Origin: an uncultured Eubacteriales bacterium
GTDB taxonomy: Bacteria; Bacillota; Clostridia; Oscillospirales; Oscillospiraceae
Assembly: GCA_900554855.1 (NCBI GenBank)
Contig: USIZ01000111.1
Location: 1-5,488, forward strand
Length of the DNA: 5,488 bases
Direction: 5' to 3'
The translations under genes and the position numbers were made by a program. This document shows positions 1 to 5,338 of the stretch, in pieces. Below the pieces are notes generated by a model. It was not told the origin of the DNA and did not search any database. It saw nothing but the letters and a program-made list of their open reading frames with translations. Position 1 is the first letter of the stretch; each line of letters opens with the position of its first letter.

Positions 1-484
1 GCACGCCTGTGTCAAAGGGATGCCGCTCGGCCCTGAACTCGGTGATGTAGTCCGCCCTGTTCAGCAGCTCCTTCGGAGCCTTGCGGCCGGTGAGCACCAC
101 CTCGCAGTTTTCCGGCAGCTTGGCGAGGAAATCGACGATCTCCGAGGCGGGCAGAATGTCCGTCTCAATGGCGCCCAGCACCTCGTCGAGGATGAGCACG
201 CTGTTTTTGACCGCCAGCAGGGCGGTGTCATCCAGCAGGCGGCCGGCGTACTCCTCGTACTCCGCCCGCTCCACCACGTCCATGTTCCAGACGAAGTTCA
301 GGTGCTCGGGCAGGGGCAGCAGCAGCACATGGGGCACGCTCTCCATGCTCCGGCGTTCGCCGGAGTCCTCGCTTTTCAAGAACTGGACGATGACCACCCG
401 GCGTCCCCGCCCGGCGGCCCGGAGGGCCAGTCCGAAGGCGGCCGTGGTCTTTCCCTTGCCGTCACCGTAGTAGATCTGAAGCAT
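1..484 (-). CDS. cobO: Cob(I)yrinic acid a,c-diamide adenosyltransferase (CobO/BtuR/CobA family), 3' end cut by window edge
   Basis: This enzyme transfers the 5'-deoxyadenosyl group of ATP to reduced cob(I)alamin or cob(I)yrinic acid a,c-diamide, making the adenosyl form of the B12 cofactor in the cytoplasm. I read 161 residues from the ATG at 484. The P-loop GDGKGKTTAA is at residues 7-16, a Walker B-like LILDE at 97-101, the family signature VVLTGR at 129-134, and the C-terminal ADYITEFR...HPFDTGV at 144-161. Only about the last ten residues should be missing. The protein begins right at the P-loop, as in short clostridial members that lack the N-terminal extension of the proteobacterial enzyme. 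An AAGGAAG ribosome site (491-497) sits six bases before the ATG. The gene lies 15 bases after the folC stop on the same strand, so the two are probably cotranscribed. The family call is firm; whether it serves de novo synthesis or corrinoid salvage cannot be told here. Confidence 0.93.
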   Translation of the reverse strand, partial: MLQIYYGDGKGKTTAAFGLALRAAGRGRRVVIVQFLKSEDSGERRSMESVPHVLLLPLPEHLNFVWNMDVVERAEYEEYAGRLLDDTALLAVKNSVLILDEVLGAIETDILPASEIVDFLAKLPENCEVVLTGRKAPKELLNRADYITEFRAERHPFDTGV

Positions 485-499
485 AACGCACTTCCTTAT

Positions 500-1771
500 T
501 TATAGTGAATGCTCAAAAGCCTGCCGTACGTCGCCGGAGAAATAGAGCGTTCCAAGGGCACACACCCGGCCGTCATAGCCCGCAGCCCCCTGGGCGGCGG
601 CGCCGCCCTCCGGAATGGAGGTGCAGCACTCGGCGGCACAGCCCAGCGCCCGGAGCTTTTCCGCCAGCTCCCCGGCGGGCATGGCCCGGGGATTGTCAGC
701 GTTGACGGTAAAGAACCGCTCCGCCAGCGGCGCCAGGATCTCCAGCATACCGTCCACGTCCTTATCCGCCATGACGGACAGCAGGAACACGAACTTCTGA
801 TCCGGGAACAGCTCCCGCAGGCTGTCCGCTGTGGCGGCCATGCCCTGGGGGTTGTGGCTGCCGTCCAGCAGGAACACCGGGTGGCGGCCCAGTACCTCGA
901 ACCGGCCGGGCCACCGGACGGCGGCAAAGCCGTCCCGAATGTTCTGCTCCGTGATGTGCCAGCCCTTGTGAGCCAGTACACTGAGGGCGGTGACGGCCAC
1001 AGCGGCATTCTTCGGCTGATAGCTGGCCAGCAGGGGCATGGTCAGATCCTTGAAGGGCCCGAGGTCGAAGGTACGCCCCTCCAGCGTCAGCTCCTTGAGC
1101 GCCAGCTGGTCAAAATCCACCGGCCAGAGGGTGGCATGTCTGGCCGCGCAGGCGGCCTCGATCTCCGCGTCCGCCTCAGGCAGGTGGCCATAGCTCACCA
1201 CGTCTCCGCCCTCCTTGATGATGCCCGCCTTGGTGCGGGCGATGTCGGCCACGGTGGGGCCCAGCACGGCGGTGTGATCCAGCCCGATGGCGGTGAGTAC
1301 CGCGACCTCCGGACAAGGGATCACATTGGTGGCGTCAAATTCGCCGCCGAGACCCACCTCCAGCACTACGACGTCGCACTCCCGGCGGGCAAAATACTCC
1401 AGCGCAATGGCGGTGATGAGCTCGAACTCTGAGGGCAGATCCTCCATCCGGTCGGCAAAGGGGCGGATCTCGTCCACGATCTGCTCCAGCACGATATCCG
1501 CTATCTCCTGCCCATCCACCCGGATGCGCTCATTAAAGCGGTTCAGATAGGGTGAGGTATAGAGTCCGGTGCGGTAGCCCGCCTGACGGAGCACGCTCTC
1601 AACAAGGGCAGCAGTACTCCCCTTGCCGTTGGTACCGCCGATATGGACAAATTTCAGCCGCCGCTCCGGGTGGCCCAGATGCTCCAGCAAGGCCTGCGTG
1701 CGCGCAAGCCCCGGCTTCTGGCCCCGCCACTGGACGGAGTGTATGTATGCCAATGTGGATTCGTAACTCAT
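500..1771 (-). CDS. folC: Folylpolyglutamate synthase / dihydrofolate synthase (FolC)
   Basis: FolC is a cytoplasmic Mur-ligase-like enzyme that adds glutamate to tetrahydrofolates and, in many bacteria, to dihydropteroate, using ATP. The 423-residue product has the normal family length. Motifs in order: P-loop HIGGTNGKGST (43-53), TSPYLNRFNERIRVDG (72-87), EVGLGGEFDATN (138-149), GLDHTAVLG (163-171), RTKAGIIKEG (179-188) with Lys181 as the expected carbamylated lysine, PGRFEVL (288-294), and DGSHNPQG (303-310; the family usually has DGAHNP) starting the C-terminal domain. I chose the ATG at 1771 because GGAAAGGA (1779-1786) lies seven bases upstream and homology starts there. An in-frame ATG at 1825 would add 18 residues, but it overlaps the -10 box of the likely promoter. 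It is the first gene of a leftward pair with cobO. Whether it has dihydrofolate synthase activity as well cannot be judged from sequence alone. Confidence 0.95.
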   Translation of the reverse strand: MSYESTLAYIHSVQWRGQKPGLARTQALLEHLGHPERRLKFVHIGGTNGKGSTAALVESVLRQAGYRTGLYTSPYLNRFNERIRVDGQEIADIVLEQIVDEIRPFADRMEDLPSEFELITAIALEYFARRECDVVVLEVGLGGEFDATNVIPCPEVAVLTAIGLDHTAVLGPTVADIARTKAGIIKEGGDVVSYGHLPEADAEIEAACAARHATLWPVDFDQLALKELTLEGRTFDLGPFKDLTMPLLASYQPKNAAVAVTALSVLAHKGWHITEQNIRDGFAAVRWPGRFEVLGRHPVFLLDGSHNPQGMAATADSLRELFPDQKFVFLLSVMADKDVDGMLEILAPLAERFFTVNADNPRAMPAGELAEKLRALGCAAECCTSIPEGGAAAQGAAGYDGRVCALGTLYFSGDVRQAFEHSL

Positions 1772-1778
1772 AGAAGCG

Positions 1779-1786
1779 TCCTTTCC
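1779..1786 (-). promoter_or_regulatory. folC ribosome binding site that sets the start
   Basis: GGAAAGGA on the minus strand lies seven bases before the ATG at 1771. It favours this start over the in-frame ATG at 1825, which has no comparable site and coincides with the promoter -10 box. Confidence 0.75.
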
Positions 1787-1823
1787 GTTCACCAGCGGCA
1801 TAAAAGCCGCCGTTTTCAGCAAC

Positions 1824-1852
1824 ATTATACATCAACAGCTCGCGATGCACAA
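1824..1852 (-). promoter_or_regulatory. Likely sigma-A promoter of folC-cobO
   Basis: On the minus strand a perfect TATAAT (1824-1829) follows TTGTGC (1847-1852; three of six match TTGACA) with a 17-base spacer. Transcription would begin near 1817, giving a leader of about 45 bases before the ATG at 1771. That leader contains a small perfect hairpin, GCGGC/GCCGC with a six-base loop (1795-1810), ending about eight bases upstream of the ribosome site. The -10 box is strong; the -35 box is weak, so this is a prediction. Confidence 0.55.
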
Positions 1853-1872
1853 GGCGAACGCAGGCCGCCTCG

Positions 1873-1914
1873 ACGGGCGGGACGGCGCACCCATCTCTGC
1901 GTCATCCCGCCCGT
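1873..1914. repeat. Long inverted repeat in the folC/yaaL divergent spacer
   Basis: ACGGGCGGGA (1873-1882) and TCCCGCCCGT (1905-1914) are perfect ten-base inverted arms. Past one C/A mismatch (1883/1904) the stem continues for five more pairs, one of them G/T, closing on a ten-base loop (1889-1898). No T-run follows on either strand, so it is not a standard intrinsic terminator. It lies upstream of both divergent promoters. The function is unknown: an operator, a structured RNA or cruciform DNA are all possible. Confidence 0.6.
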
Positions 1915-1937
1915 GCCGCTCCGGACGGCTCTATTTC

Positions 1938-1956
1938 ACAGCGGCCAGGCCGCTGT
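1938..1956. repeat. Near-palindrome, nine-base arms with one central base
   Basis: ACAGCGGCC and GGCCGCTGT flank a single A at 1947 and pair perfectly. Such a short centre suits a dimeric protein-binding site better than an RNA hairpin, but no regulator gene lies in the window to support this. It is about 60 bases before the predicted sigma-E-like promoter of yaaL-bofA. Confidence 0.55.
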
Positions 1957-1971
1957 ACGCCCTCAGTATGG

Positions 1972-1992
1972 GCATTTCCGCGCAGAAAATGC
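1972..1992. repeat. Short inverted repeat GCATTT/AAATGC
   Basis: Six-base perfect arms (1972-1977 and 1987-1992) enclose a nine-base loop. It is the third inverted repeat in a row in this spacer and the weakest. No T-run follows it. Confidence 0.35.
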
Positions 1993-2015
1993 GGTCATGG
2001 CCCGTTTACCCAGCG

Positions 2016-2044
2016 GCATATTTGTCCACACTTTCCAGTAGAAT
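2016..2044 (+). promoter_or_regulatory. Sigma-E-like mother-cell promoter for yaaL-bofA
   Basis: GCATATT (2016-2022) fits all seven positions of the B. subtilis sigma-E -35 consensus KMATATT as I recall it. After a 14-base spacer, AGTAGAAT (2037-2044) fits five of the eight positions of the -10 consensus CATACAMT. Transcription would start near 2051, shortly before the strong AAAGGAGG ribosome site. A sigma-E promoter makes biological sense because BofA acts in the mother cell after engulfment. I saw no well-spaced sigma-A promoter here: the TAGAAT at 2039-2044 lacks a -35 at the right distance. Confidence 0.5.
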
Positions 2045-2071
2045 CCACATAGGAGAAAGGAGGCGCGCAGC

Positions 2072-2323
2072 ATGGCACGAGAGGGAAAACGGCGCGGCCC
2101 GGGCACGGAGGTGCAGGTGCTGGATCGGGCACTGAATGAAACGGCCCGCCGACTGCGGCAGGCCTATGGAGCCTTCGATCTGGTCACTGACCCGGATCTG
2201 GTGGAGGCATGGATCTTTGAGATCAGCGCCCAGCGGGCGCGGTACAGCTACCTGCTCAAGCAGCGCAAGCGTCTGGAACAGGCATCTGACGAGGCCGCTC
2301 AAGGCGGGGCGGCAGCAGAATGA
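2072..2323 (+). CDS. yaaL: YaaL-like DUF2508 family protein
   Basis: This is a small soluble protein of 83 residues and unknown biochemical function. The family call rests on its size, a central conserved stretch (DLVEAWIFEISAQRARYSYL at 42-61, followed by a basic helix to about 69), and its place directly before bofA, as in the B. subtilis recR-yaaL-bofA cluster. The N-terminus is basic (KRRGP) and the C-terminus is a low-complexity Ala/Gly/Glu tail. The start is secure: AAAGGAGG (2056-2063) lies eight bases upstream of the ATG. The stop overlaps the bofA start by four bases (ATGA), so the two are translationally coupled. Unlike in Bacillus, recR does not lie immediately upstream. A sigma-E-like promoter precedes it. 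The symbol is by synteny. Confidence 0.75.
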   Translation: MAREGKRRGPGTEVQVLDRALNETARRLRQAYGAFDLVTDPDLVEAWIFEISAQRARYSYLLKQRKRLEQASDEAAQGGAAAE

Positions 2324-2583
2324 GCAGCACGGACACCCAGCTTTGGTGCGCAGTGGCCGCCGGGTGTATTCTGGCGGCGGTCATCTTCCACCGCTGGCTG
2401 GCGGCGCTGTTGAAACTCCTGCTGCGCACGCTGCTGGGCGCCGGCGCGCTGGCGGTGCTGTCCCTCTGCTCCGGCATCACCGGGTTGACGCTGGGGGTGA
2501 ATCCCCTCAACGCGCTGGTGCTGGGCATACTGGGCGCGCCGGGACTTGCGCTGCTGTGTGCGCTGAATGTACTGACCGGCTGA
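2320..2583 (+). CDS. bofA: Pro-sigma-K processing inhibitor BofA
   Basis: BofA is an integral membrane protein of the forespore-surrounding membrane. With SpoIVFA it holds the intramembrane protease SpoIVFB inactive until a forespore signal arrives, so that pro-sigma-K is cleaved at the right time. The product has 87 residues, the same as the Bacillus protein. It has hydrophobic stretches at about 9-24, 31-52 and 64-84, and the conserved family motif GVNPLNALVLGILGAPGLAL at 59-78, matching the usual G-N-P-x-x-A-L-V-x-G-x-L-G-x-P-G pattern. The start overlaps the yaaL stop (ATGA at 2320-2323) and has no clear Shine-Dalgarno site, so translation probably depends on yaaL. It ends 11 bases from the convergent tyrA stop with no terminator between them. 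Many Clostridia lack spoIVFA while keeping bofA and spoIVFB; neither partner is in this window. Confidence 0.9.
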   Translation: MSSTDTQLWCAVAAGCILAAVIFHRWLAALLKLLLRTLLGAGALAVLSLCSGITGLTLGVNPLNALVLGILGAPGLALLCALNVLTG

Positions 2584-2594
2584 AGGGCAGACAC

Positions 2595-3476
2595 TCAGGA
2601 GAAGAGATCCGGATCCAGGCTGACCTGTCCGGGGCCGGGCAGATTCATGCGGCGCTTGCGGTTGGAGGAGTACTCCAGCTTGGCGGTCATGCGCTCCACA
2701 TCGTGGTGCTCCAGCGCCACCCGGTAGGCGTGGATGTTCTCCTCCAGCCGGACGATCACCTTGGTGAGGGCGTCGGCGTTCAGAGTCATAAGCTCCCGCC
2801 ACAGCGGCACATCCAGCGCCGCCACACGGGTGCAGTCGCGGAAGGAACCGCCCTCAAAGCCCTTGCACCGGAACAGCTCCGCGTCGTCGCAGACGGACAG
2901 GGCGATGATGTGCATGAGCTGGCTGGTGTAGGCAATGATCTCGTCGTGGCGCTCCGGGGTGGTGGTCACCACGTCTGCCGCGCCGATGTAGTCGGCGATG
3001 CGGTGCATCAGATCCTGATGCTCCTGCGTGCTGGTCTCCCGGGGCGTCAGGATGAAGTGGCACCGCTGGAACAGCTCCGGAAAGGAATTTTCAATGCCGG
3101 AGAACTCCGTGCCCGCCATGGGGTGGCACCCGATAAAGTCCACCTCCGGCGGCAGCACCTGAGACGCCTTCATGACCGCAGTCTTGATGCCGCACACATC
3201 CGTCACCAGACTGCCCGGCTTGAAGGTGTCCTTGTACTCCTTCATGTAAGACACGATCACACTGGGCGAAGTGCACAGGAAGGTCACATCCGCCTCCCCC
3301 AGCACGCTGGCCGGATCGGTGGTCGCCCGGTCACACACACCATGTGCAACGGCATAGTCCAGCGTCTCCTGACGGCGCACCACGCCGACGATCTCATAGT
3401 CCTCAAAGCCCTTGAGGGCGGCGGCCAGTGAGCCGCCGATCAGGCCGAGGCCCACCACAGCAATGACTTTTTTCAT
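2595..3476 (-). CDS. tyrA: Prephenate dehydrogenase (TyrA)
   Basis: TyrA oxidatively decarboxylates prephenate to 4-hydroxyphenylpyruvate with NAD+, the committed step to tyrosine, in the cytoplasm. The 293-residue product has the dinucleotide-binding GLGLIGGS at 9-16, VTDVCGIK at 91-98 (usually VTDVGSVK), the active-site HPMAGTEFSG at 118-127, HDEIIAYTSQLMH at 177-189 (the SHLPH region, here in a variant form I recall from clostridial enzymes), and GGSFRDCTRVA at 209-219. No chorismate mutase domain is fused. The roughly 70 residues after the last motif are too few and too unlike to call an ACT domain. I place the start at the ATG at 3476, where the Rossmann strand begins; AAAAGG lies about 12 bases upstream. 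Two ATGs at 3485-3488, directly after the AAAAGG, would add three or four residues. The frame is open to 3545, but that start overlaps the predicted promoter. No other aromatic pathway gene is nearby. Confidence 0.93.
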   Translation of the reverse strand: MKKVIAVVGLGLIGGSLAAALKGFEDYEIVGVVRRQETLDYAVAHGVCDRATTDPASVLGEADVTFLCTSPSVIVSYMKEYKDTFKPGSLVTDVCGIKTAVMKASQVLPPEVDFIGCHPMAGTEFSGIENSFPELFQRCHFILTPRETSTQEHQDLMHRIADYIGAADVVTTTPERHDEIIAYTSQLMHIIALSVCDDAELFRCKGFEGGSFRDCTRVAALDVPLWRELMTLNADALTKVIVRLEENIHAYRVALEHHDVERMTAKLEYSSNRKRRMNLPGPGQVSLDPDLFS

Positions 3477-3497
3477 CTCTATCATCATCCTTTTCGG

Positions 3498-3515
3498 AAC
3501 AGAATTTACTCTGTT
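3498..3515. repeat. Inverted repeat AACAGA/TCTGTT next to the tyrA promoter
   Basis: Perfect six-base arms (3498-3503 and 3510-3515) enclose six bases. The repeat lies immediately downstream of the predicted -10 box of tyrA, so it would span the transcription start. This is a suitable place for an operator or a leader hairpin. No regulator is identified. Confidence 0.35.
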
Positions 3516-3516
3516 T

Positions 3517-3545
3517 ACTTTAACACTTTCCAGTCTCGAAAGCAA
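3517..3545 (-). promoter_or_regulatory. Possible tyrA promoter
   Basis: On the minus strand TTGCTT (3540-3545) and TAAAGT (3517-3522) are 17 bases apart, matching three and four of six consensus bases. They lie in an AT-rich patch within otherwise GC-rich DNA about 40 bases before tyrA. No T-box or other recognisable leader regulator lies between the promoter and the gene. Confidence 0.4.
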
Positions 3546-3640
3546 GGTTTTCCCACGAAACGGGCCGGGCGCACCCGCAAAAACTGATTGCCCACCCTCG
3601 AAACGCCTCCATCCGGCGCTTTGGGGGCGCTTTTATTCCG

Positions 3641-3668
3641 AAAAAGGGGAAGCAATCGTGCTTTCCCC
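3641..3668 (-). terminator. Leftward intrinsic terminator
   Basis: On the minus strand GGGGAAAGC (3660-3668) and GCTTCCCC (3646-3653) form an eight-pair stem with one bulged base and a six-base loop, followed directly by five T (3641-3645). On the plus strand no T-run follows, so it works for leftward transcription. It stands upstream of tyrA, and the nearest leftward gene is the permease ending at 4226, more than 500 bases away with transposase debris between. It would also insulate tyrA from leftward read-through. Confidence 0.6.
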
Positions 3669-3701
3669 TCCATTACCTCCGCCCGCTTGTTTCCTGTTGT
3701 G

Positions 3702-3746
3702 GATCAGAGTGCAAATGCACCGAACCGTAAAAAGTGGACAACGGAC
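3702..3746 (+). pseudogene. IS3-family transposase fragment A (very short)
   Basis: Translation in this frame gives DQSANAPNRKKWTTD. This resembles the A-P-N-x-K-W-x-T-D segment that opens the IS3-family (rve) catalytic domain and carries its first catalytic Asp. After the Asp the reading turns into unrelated sequence. A second, better-preserved copy of the same segment begins about 50 bases downstream in another frame. The fragment is too short for certainty and could be from a different IS3-type element or a diverged partial duplication of the next remnant. Confidence 0.35.
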
Positions 3747-3759
3747 AGCAGCGCGGTGA

Positions 3760-4044
3760 AGATTCGCACAACAACCCAATCAAAAGTGGGTAACGGACAT
3801 TTCCTACATCCAGACCGGCGAGGGGGTGCTGTATTTGTCCATGATTCGCGACCTCTACGACAACGCCATGGCGGAAAACTTCTTTTCCATCTTGAAATGC
3901 GAGTGCATTTACAGGAGAAAACCTCAGACCAGGGCGCAGGCCAGAAAGATGATCGATGAATTTATCTGGTTTTATAACCATGTCCGCCTTCAGACTGCCA
4001 CAGGTATGCCGCCTTTGCAAAAGCGCACCCTGGCTCACGCTTGA
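3760..4044 (+). pseudogene. IS3-family (IS150-like) transposase OrfB remnant with internal deletion
   Basis: The frame is open from the codon after a TGA at 3757 to the TGA at 4042-4044. It begins RFAQQPNQKWVTDISYI, containing the first catalytic Asp (codon 3796-3798), and continues to MIRDLYDN. There it jumps straight to NAMAENFFSILK, with the third-triad Glu, and then ECIYRRK, an Arg/Ala-rich stretch, and FIWFYNHVRLQ, the usual IS3 C-terminus. In intact transposases about 70 residues lie between the two halves, including the second catalytic Asp in HSDxG. That Asp is missing here, so the protein cannot be active. The N-terminal part of OrfB and all of OrfA are also absent. The nearest start codon inside (3841) has no good ribosome site. 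It runs opposite to both neighbouring genes. Confidence 0.88.
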
Positions 4045-4062
4045 CCTTTTCCTGACCCTTTA

Positions 4063-4095
4063 GTACTGTTCACTAATTTCGGGGCGGTGCGGTCA
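4063..4095 (+). mobile_element. Candidate right end of the IS3-family remnant
   Basis: Read from 4095 leftward on the minus strand, the sequence begins TGACCGCACC, then GCCCCGAAATTAG, then TGAACAG. This resembles the TG...GCACCCC-GAAA-TTAG terminal repeats I recall from IS150-group elements, and it sits 20 to 50 bases after the transposase stop, where an end is expected. GTACTGT (4063-4069) and ACAGTAC (4095-4101) are also perfect seven-base inverted arms around it. No clear matching left end or target-site duplication was found. Confidence 0.35.
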
Positions 4096-4183
4096 CAGTA
4101 CCGGGTGGCTTTTTTCGTCTTGGGGATGAACCAGCTTTCTCTGCCCTTGTGAAGCGGTGTGGGCCCCTTTGTACTGCCGAAGT

Positions 4184-4228
4184 TAATAAGGCTTTTCCAA
4201 AACGCATTCTGTTGGAAACGGCTTATTA
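4184..4228 (-). terminator. Large stem-loop covering the permease stop codon, probable terminator
   Basis: TAATAAG (4184-4190) pairs with CTTATTA (4222-4228) and TTTCCAA (4194-4200) with TTGGAAA (4212-4218) in one continuous stem. It has 15 pairs over 17 positions, two single mismatches and an 11-base loop. The permease stop codon forms the base of the stem. On the minus strand the distal arm ends in CCTTATTAACTT, which is U-rich but not a clean U-run, so termination is likely but not assured. Confidence 0.45.
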
Positions 4229-5329
4229 CATTAGAACGGACATGACAGTCAAAAGAATCGCCAGAAATGCAAAGCTGATCCCGGAAAACAGGAGAAGAAA
4301 ACGCTTTCCGCCATTGGGAACATGGCGCGTATATTCCCGAAACGTAATGAGGCTTGCAAGAGAAGCCACCAGCGTCCCTGCACCGCCCACATTGACGCCA
4401 ACCAGAAGAGCGCGGGTATCCTGCGTGAAGCGACTGAGCAGAATGGCGGCAGGGACATTGCTGATGATCTGGCAGGTGAGCGCGGAGATCAGCATCGTTC
4501 CGTGGGACAAAAGGCGGGCAAACAGCACTCGGACCGATTCCATCCGGGCAAGATTGCCGGAAAAGGTGAAGAAAGCGGCGAAAGTAGCCAGCAGTCCCCA
4601 GTCTACGGTCTTCAATGCGTGCCGATCCAGAAACCAGAGCACCAGAACAATGACAGCCAGGCCAAGAACATAGGGTACCAGCCGCAGCACCATGGCAACG
4701 GCTAAACAGAACAGTCCGCCATAGACGGCAGCCTGGCGGGAGTCTACTGTGGCCTGCACTTCCGGCACGGAAAGCCGGTCTTTGGGAAATGCCAGGCAGC
4801 ACAAAAGAATGAGAACGGTAGACAGAATGAAGGGCGGCAACATTGCCGAAAAGAACATCTTTGCGGAAAGATCGTAATAGCTGAAAAGATAAAGATTCTG
4901 TGGATTTCCGAAGGGCGTGATCATTCCGCAGAGATTGGCTGCGCAGTTTTGCAGAATGAACAAGAGCGCGGCGTGCTTTTCCTGACCGGTAGAGGAAAGA
5001 ACAAACCAGCCAAGCGGCAGAAATGTCAGCAAGGCGGTATCATTGGTCAGAAGCATAGACCCAAACATGGTGATGACCACCAGTGCTGTACACGCGCCCC
5101 GAACCGTGGAAAAGGTATGTACCATCCGCTGCGAAAGAGCAGAAAAGATCTGCAGGTCTCGCAGAGCACCTACCACCGCCAAAACACTAAACAGGCAGGA
5201 AAGCGTTTTAAGGTCGTAATAGCCCAAGTAGTCTCTATCGGGAGGGACAAAGAACACCGTTGCAGCTGCAGCCAGCAGTGAAATGACCAGCATAGCATTA
5301 GTACGGCACCAGCATCGAATCTTGCTCAT
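4226..5329 (-). CDS. ArsB/NhaD-SLC13 type (ion transporter superfamily) membrane permease
   Basis: This is a 367-residue inner-membrane protein with about ten to twelve hydrophobic segments (roughly 12-30, 40-56, 78-95, 97-112, 121-137, 155-181, 201-217, 219-235, 242-258, 274-300, 303-330, 343-364). Two related halves carry the family's re-entrant loop motifs: LTNDTALL (94-101) with ITPFGNPQNLYLF (137-149), and SNVPAAILL (290-298) with GVNVGGAGTLVASLASLITF (311-330). These fit secondary carriers for anions, dicarboxylates, citrate or arsenite, or Na+/H+ antiporters. The substrate cannot be read from the sequence, and no ArsR, ArsC or two-component gene is beside it. It is shorter than most SLC13 or ArsB proteins (about 400-480 residues). 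I chose the ATG at 5329 because AAAGGG lies about six bases upstream; the in-frame ATG at 5395 lacks support. Base composition is lower in GC than the left-hand genes, and IS remnants lie on both sides, suggesting acquisition. It appears monocistronic. Confidence 0.85.
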   Translation of the reverse strand: MSKIRCWCRTNAMLVISLLAAAATVFFVPPDRDYLGYYDLKTLSCLFSVLAVVGALRDLQIFSALSQRMVHTFSTVRGACTALVVITMFGSMLLTNDTALLTFLPLGWFVLSSTGQEKHAALLFILQNCAANLCGMITPFGNPQNLYLFSYYDLSAKMFFSAMLPPFILSTVLILLCCLAFPKDRLSVPEVQATVDSRQAAVYGGLFCLAVAMVLRLVPYVLGLAVIVLVLWFLDRHALKTVDWGLLATFAAFFTFSGNLARMESVRVLFARLLSHGTMLISALTCQIISNVPAAILLSRFTQDTRALLVGVNVGGAGTLVASLASLITFREYTRHVPNGGKRFLLLFSGISFAFLAILLTVMSVLM

Positions 5330-5338
5330 AAAAATCCC

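Noticed and set aside
509..1432. 307-codon rightward open frame opposite folC
   Set aside because: It is the antisense shadow of a firmly identified gene in GC-rich DNA; the translation is rich in Gly, Arg, Gln and His with no domain, and it has no ribosome site.
1772..1825. Longer folC start at 1825
   Set aside because: The ATG overlaps the TATAAT of the likely promoter, lacks a ribosome site, and the added residues are not part of the family.
1853..2015. Signal recognition particle RNA or other known ncRNA near yaaL
   Set aside because: In Bacillus the SRP RNA gene is in this neighbourhood, but the conserved GGAAG-type core is not present here, and no tRNA or riboswitch core was seen in the window.
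2136..3431. 431-codon rightward open frame across yaaL, bofA and tyrA
   Set aside because: It overlaps three recognised genes in other frames or antisense, including the convergent junction, and has no family motif.
3477..3545. Longer tyrA start at 3545
   Set aside because: The extra 23 residues lie across the AT-rich predicted promoter and precede the normal N-terminal Rossmann strand.
3585..3605. Left terminal repeat matching the IS3 right end
   Set aside because: By hand about 13 of 21 bases agree, but no target-site duplication flanks the pair (AAC before, CAG after) and no OrfA remnant follows; chance similarity is likely.
3720..3830. CRISPR-like repeat pair
   Set aside because: The two 18-base copies are imperfect, occur only twice and encode a transposase motif; there is no array.
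4035..4802. 255-codon leftward open frame overlapping the permease and the IS3 region
   Set aside because: It is an alternative frame of the permease; it has no membrane pattern or motifs, while the permease frame has clear family loops.
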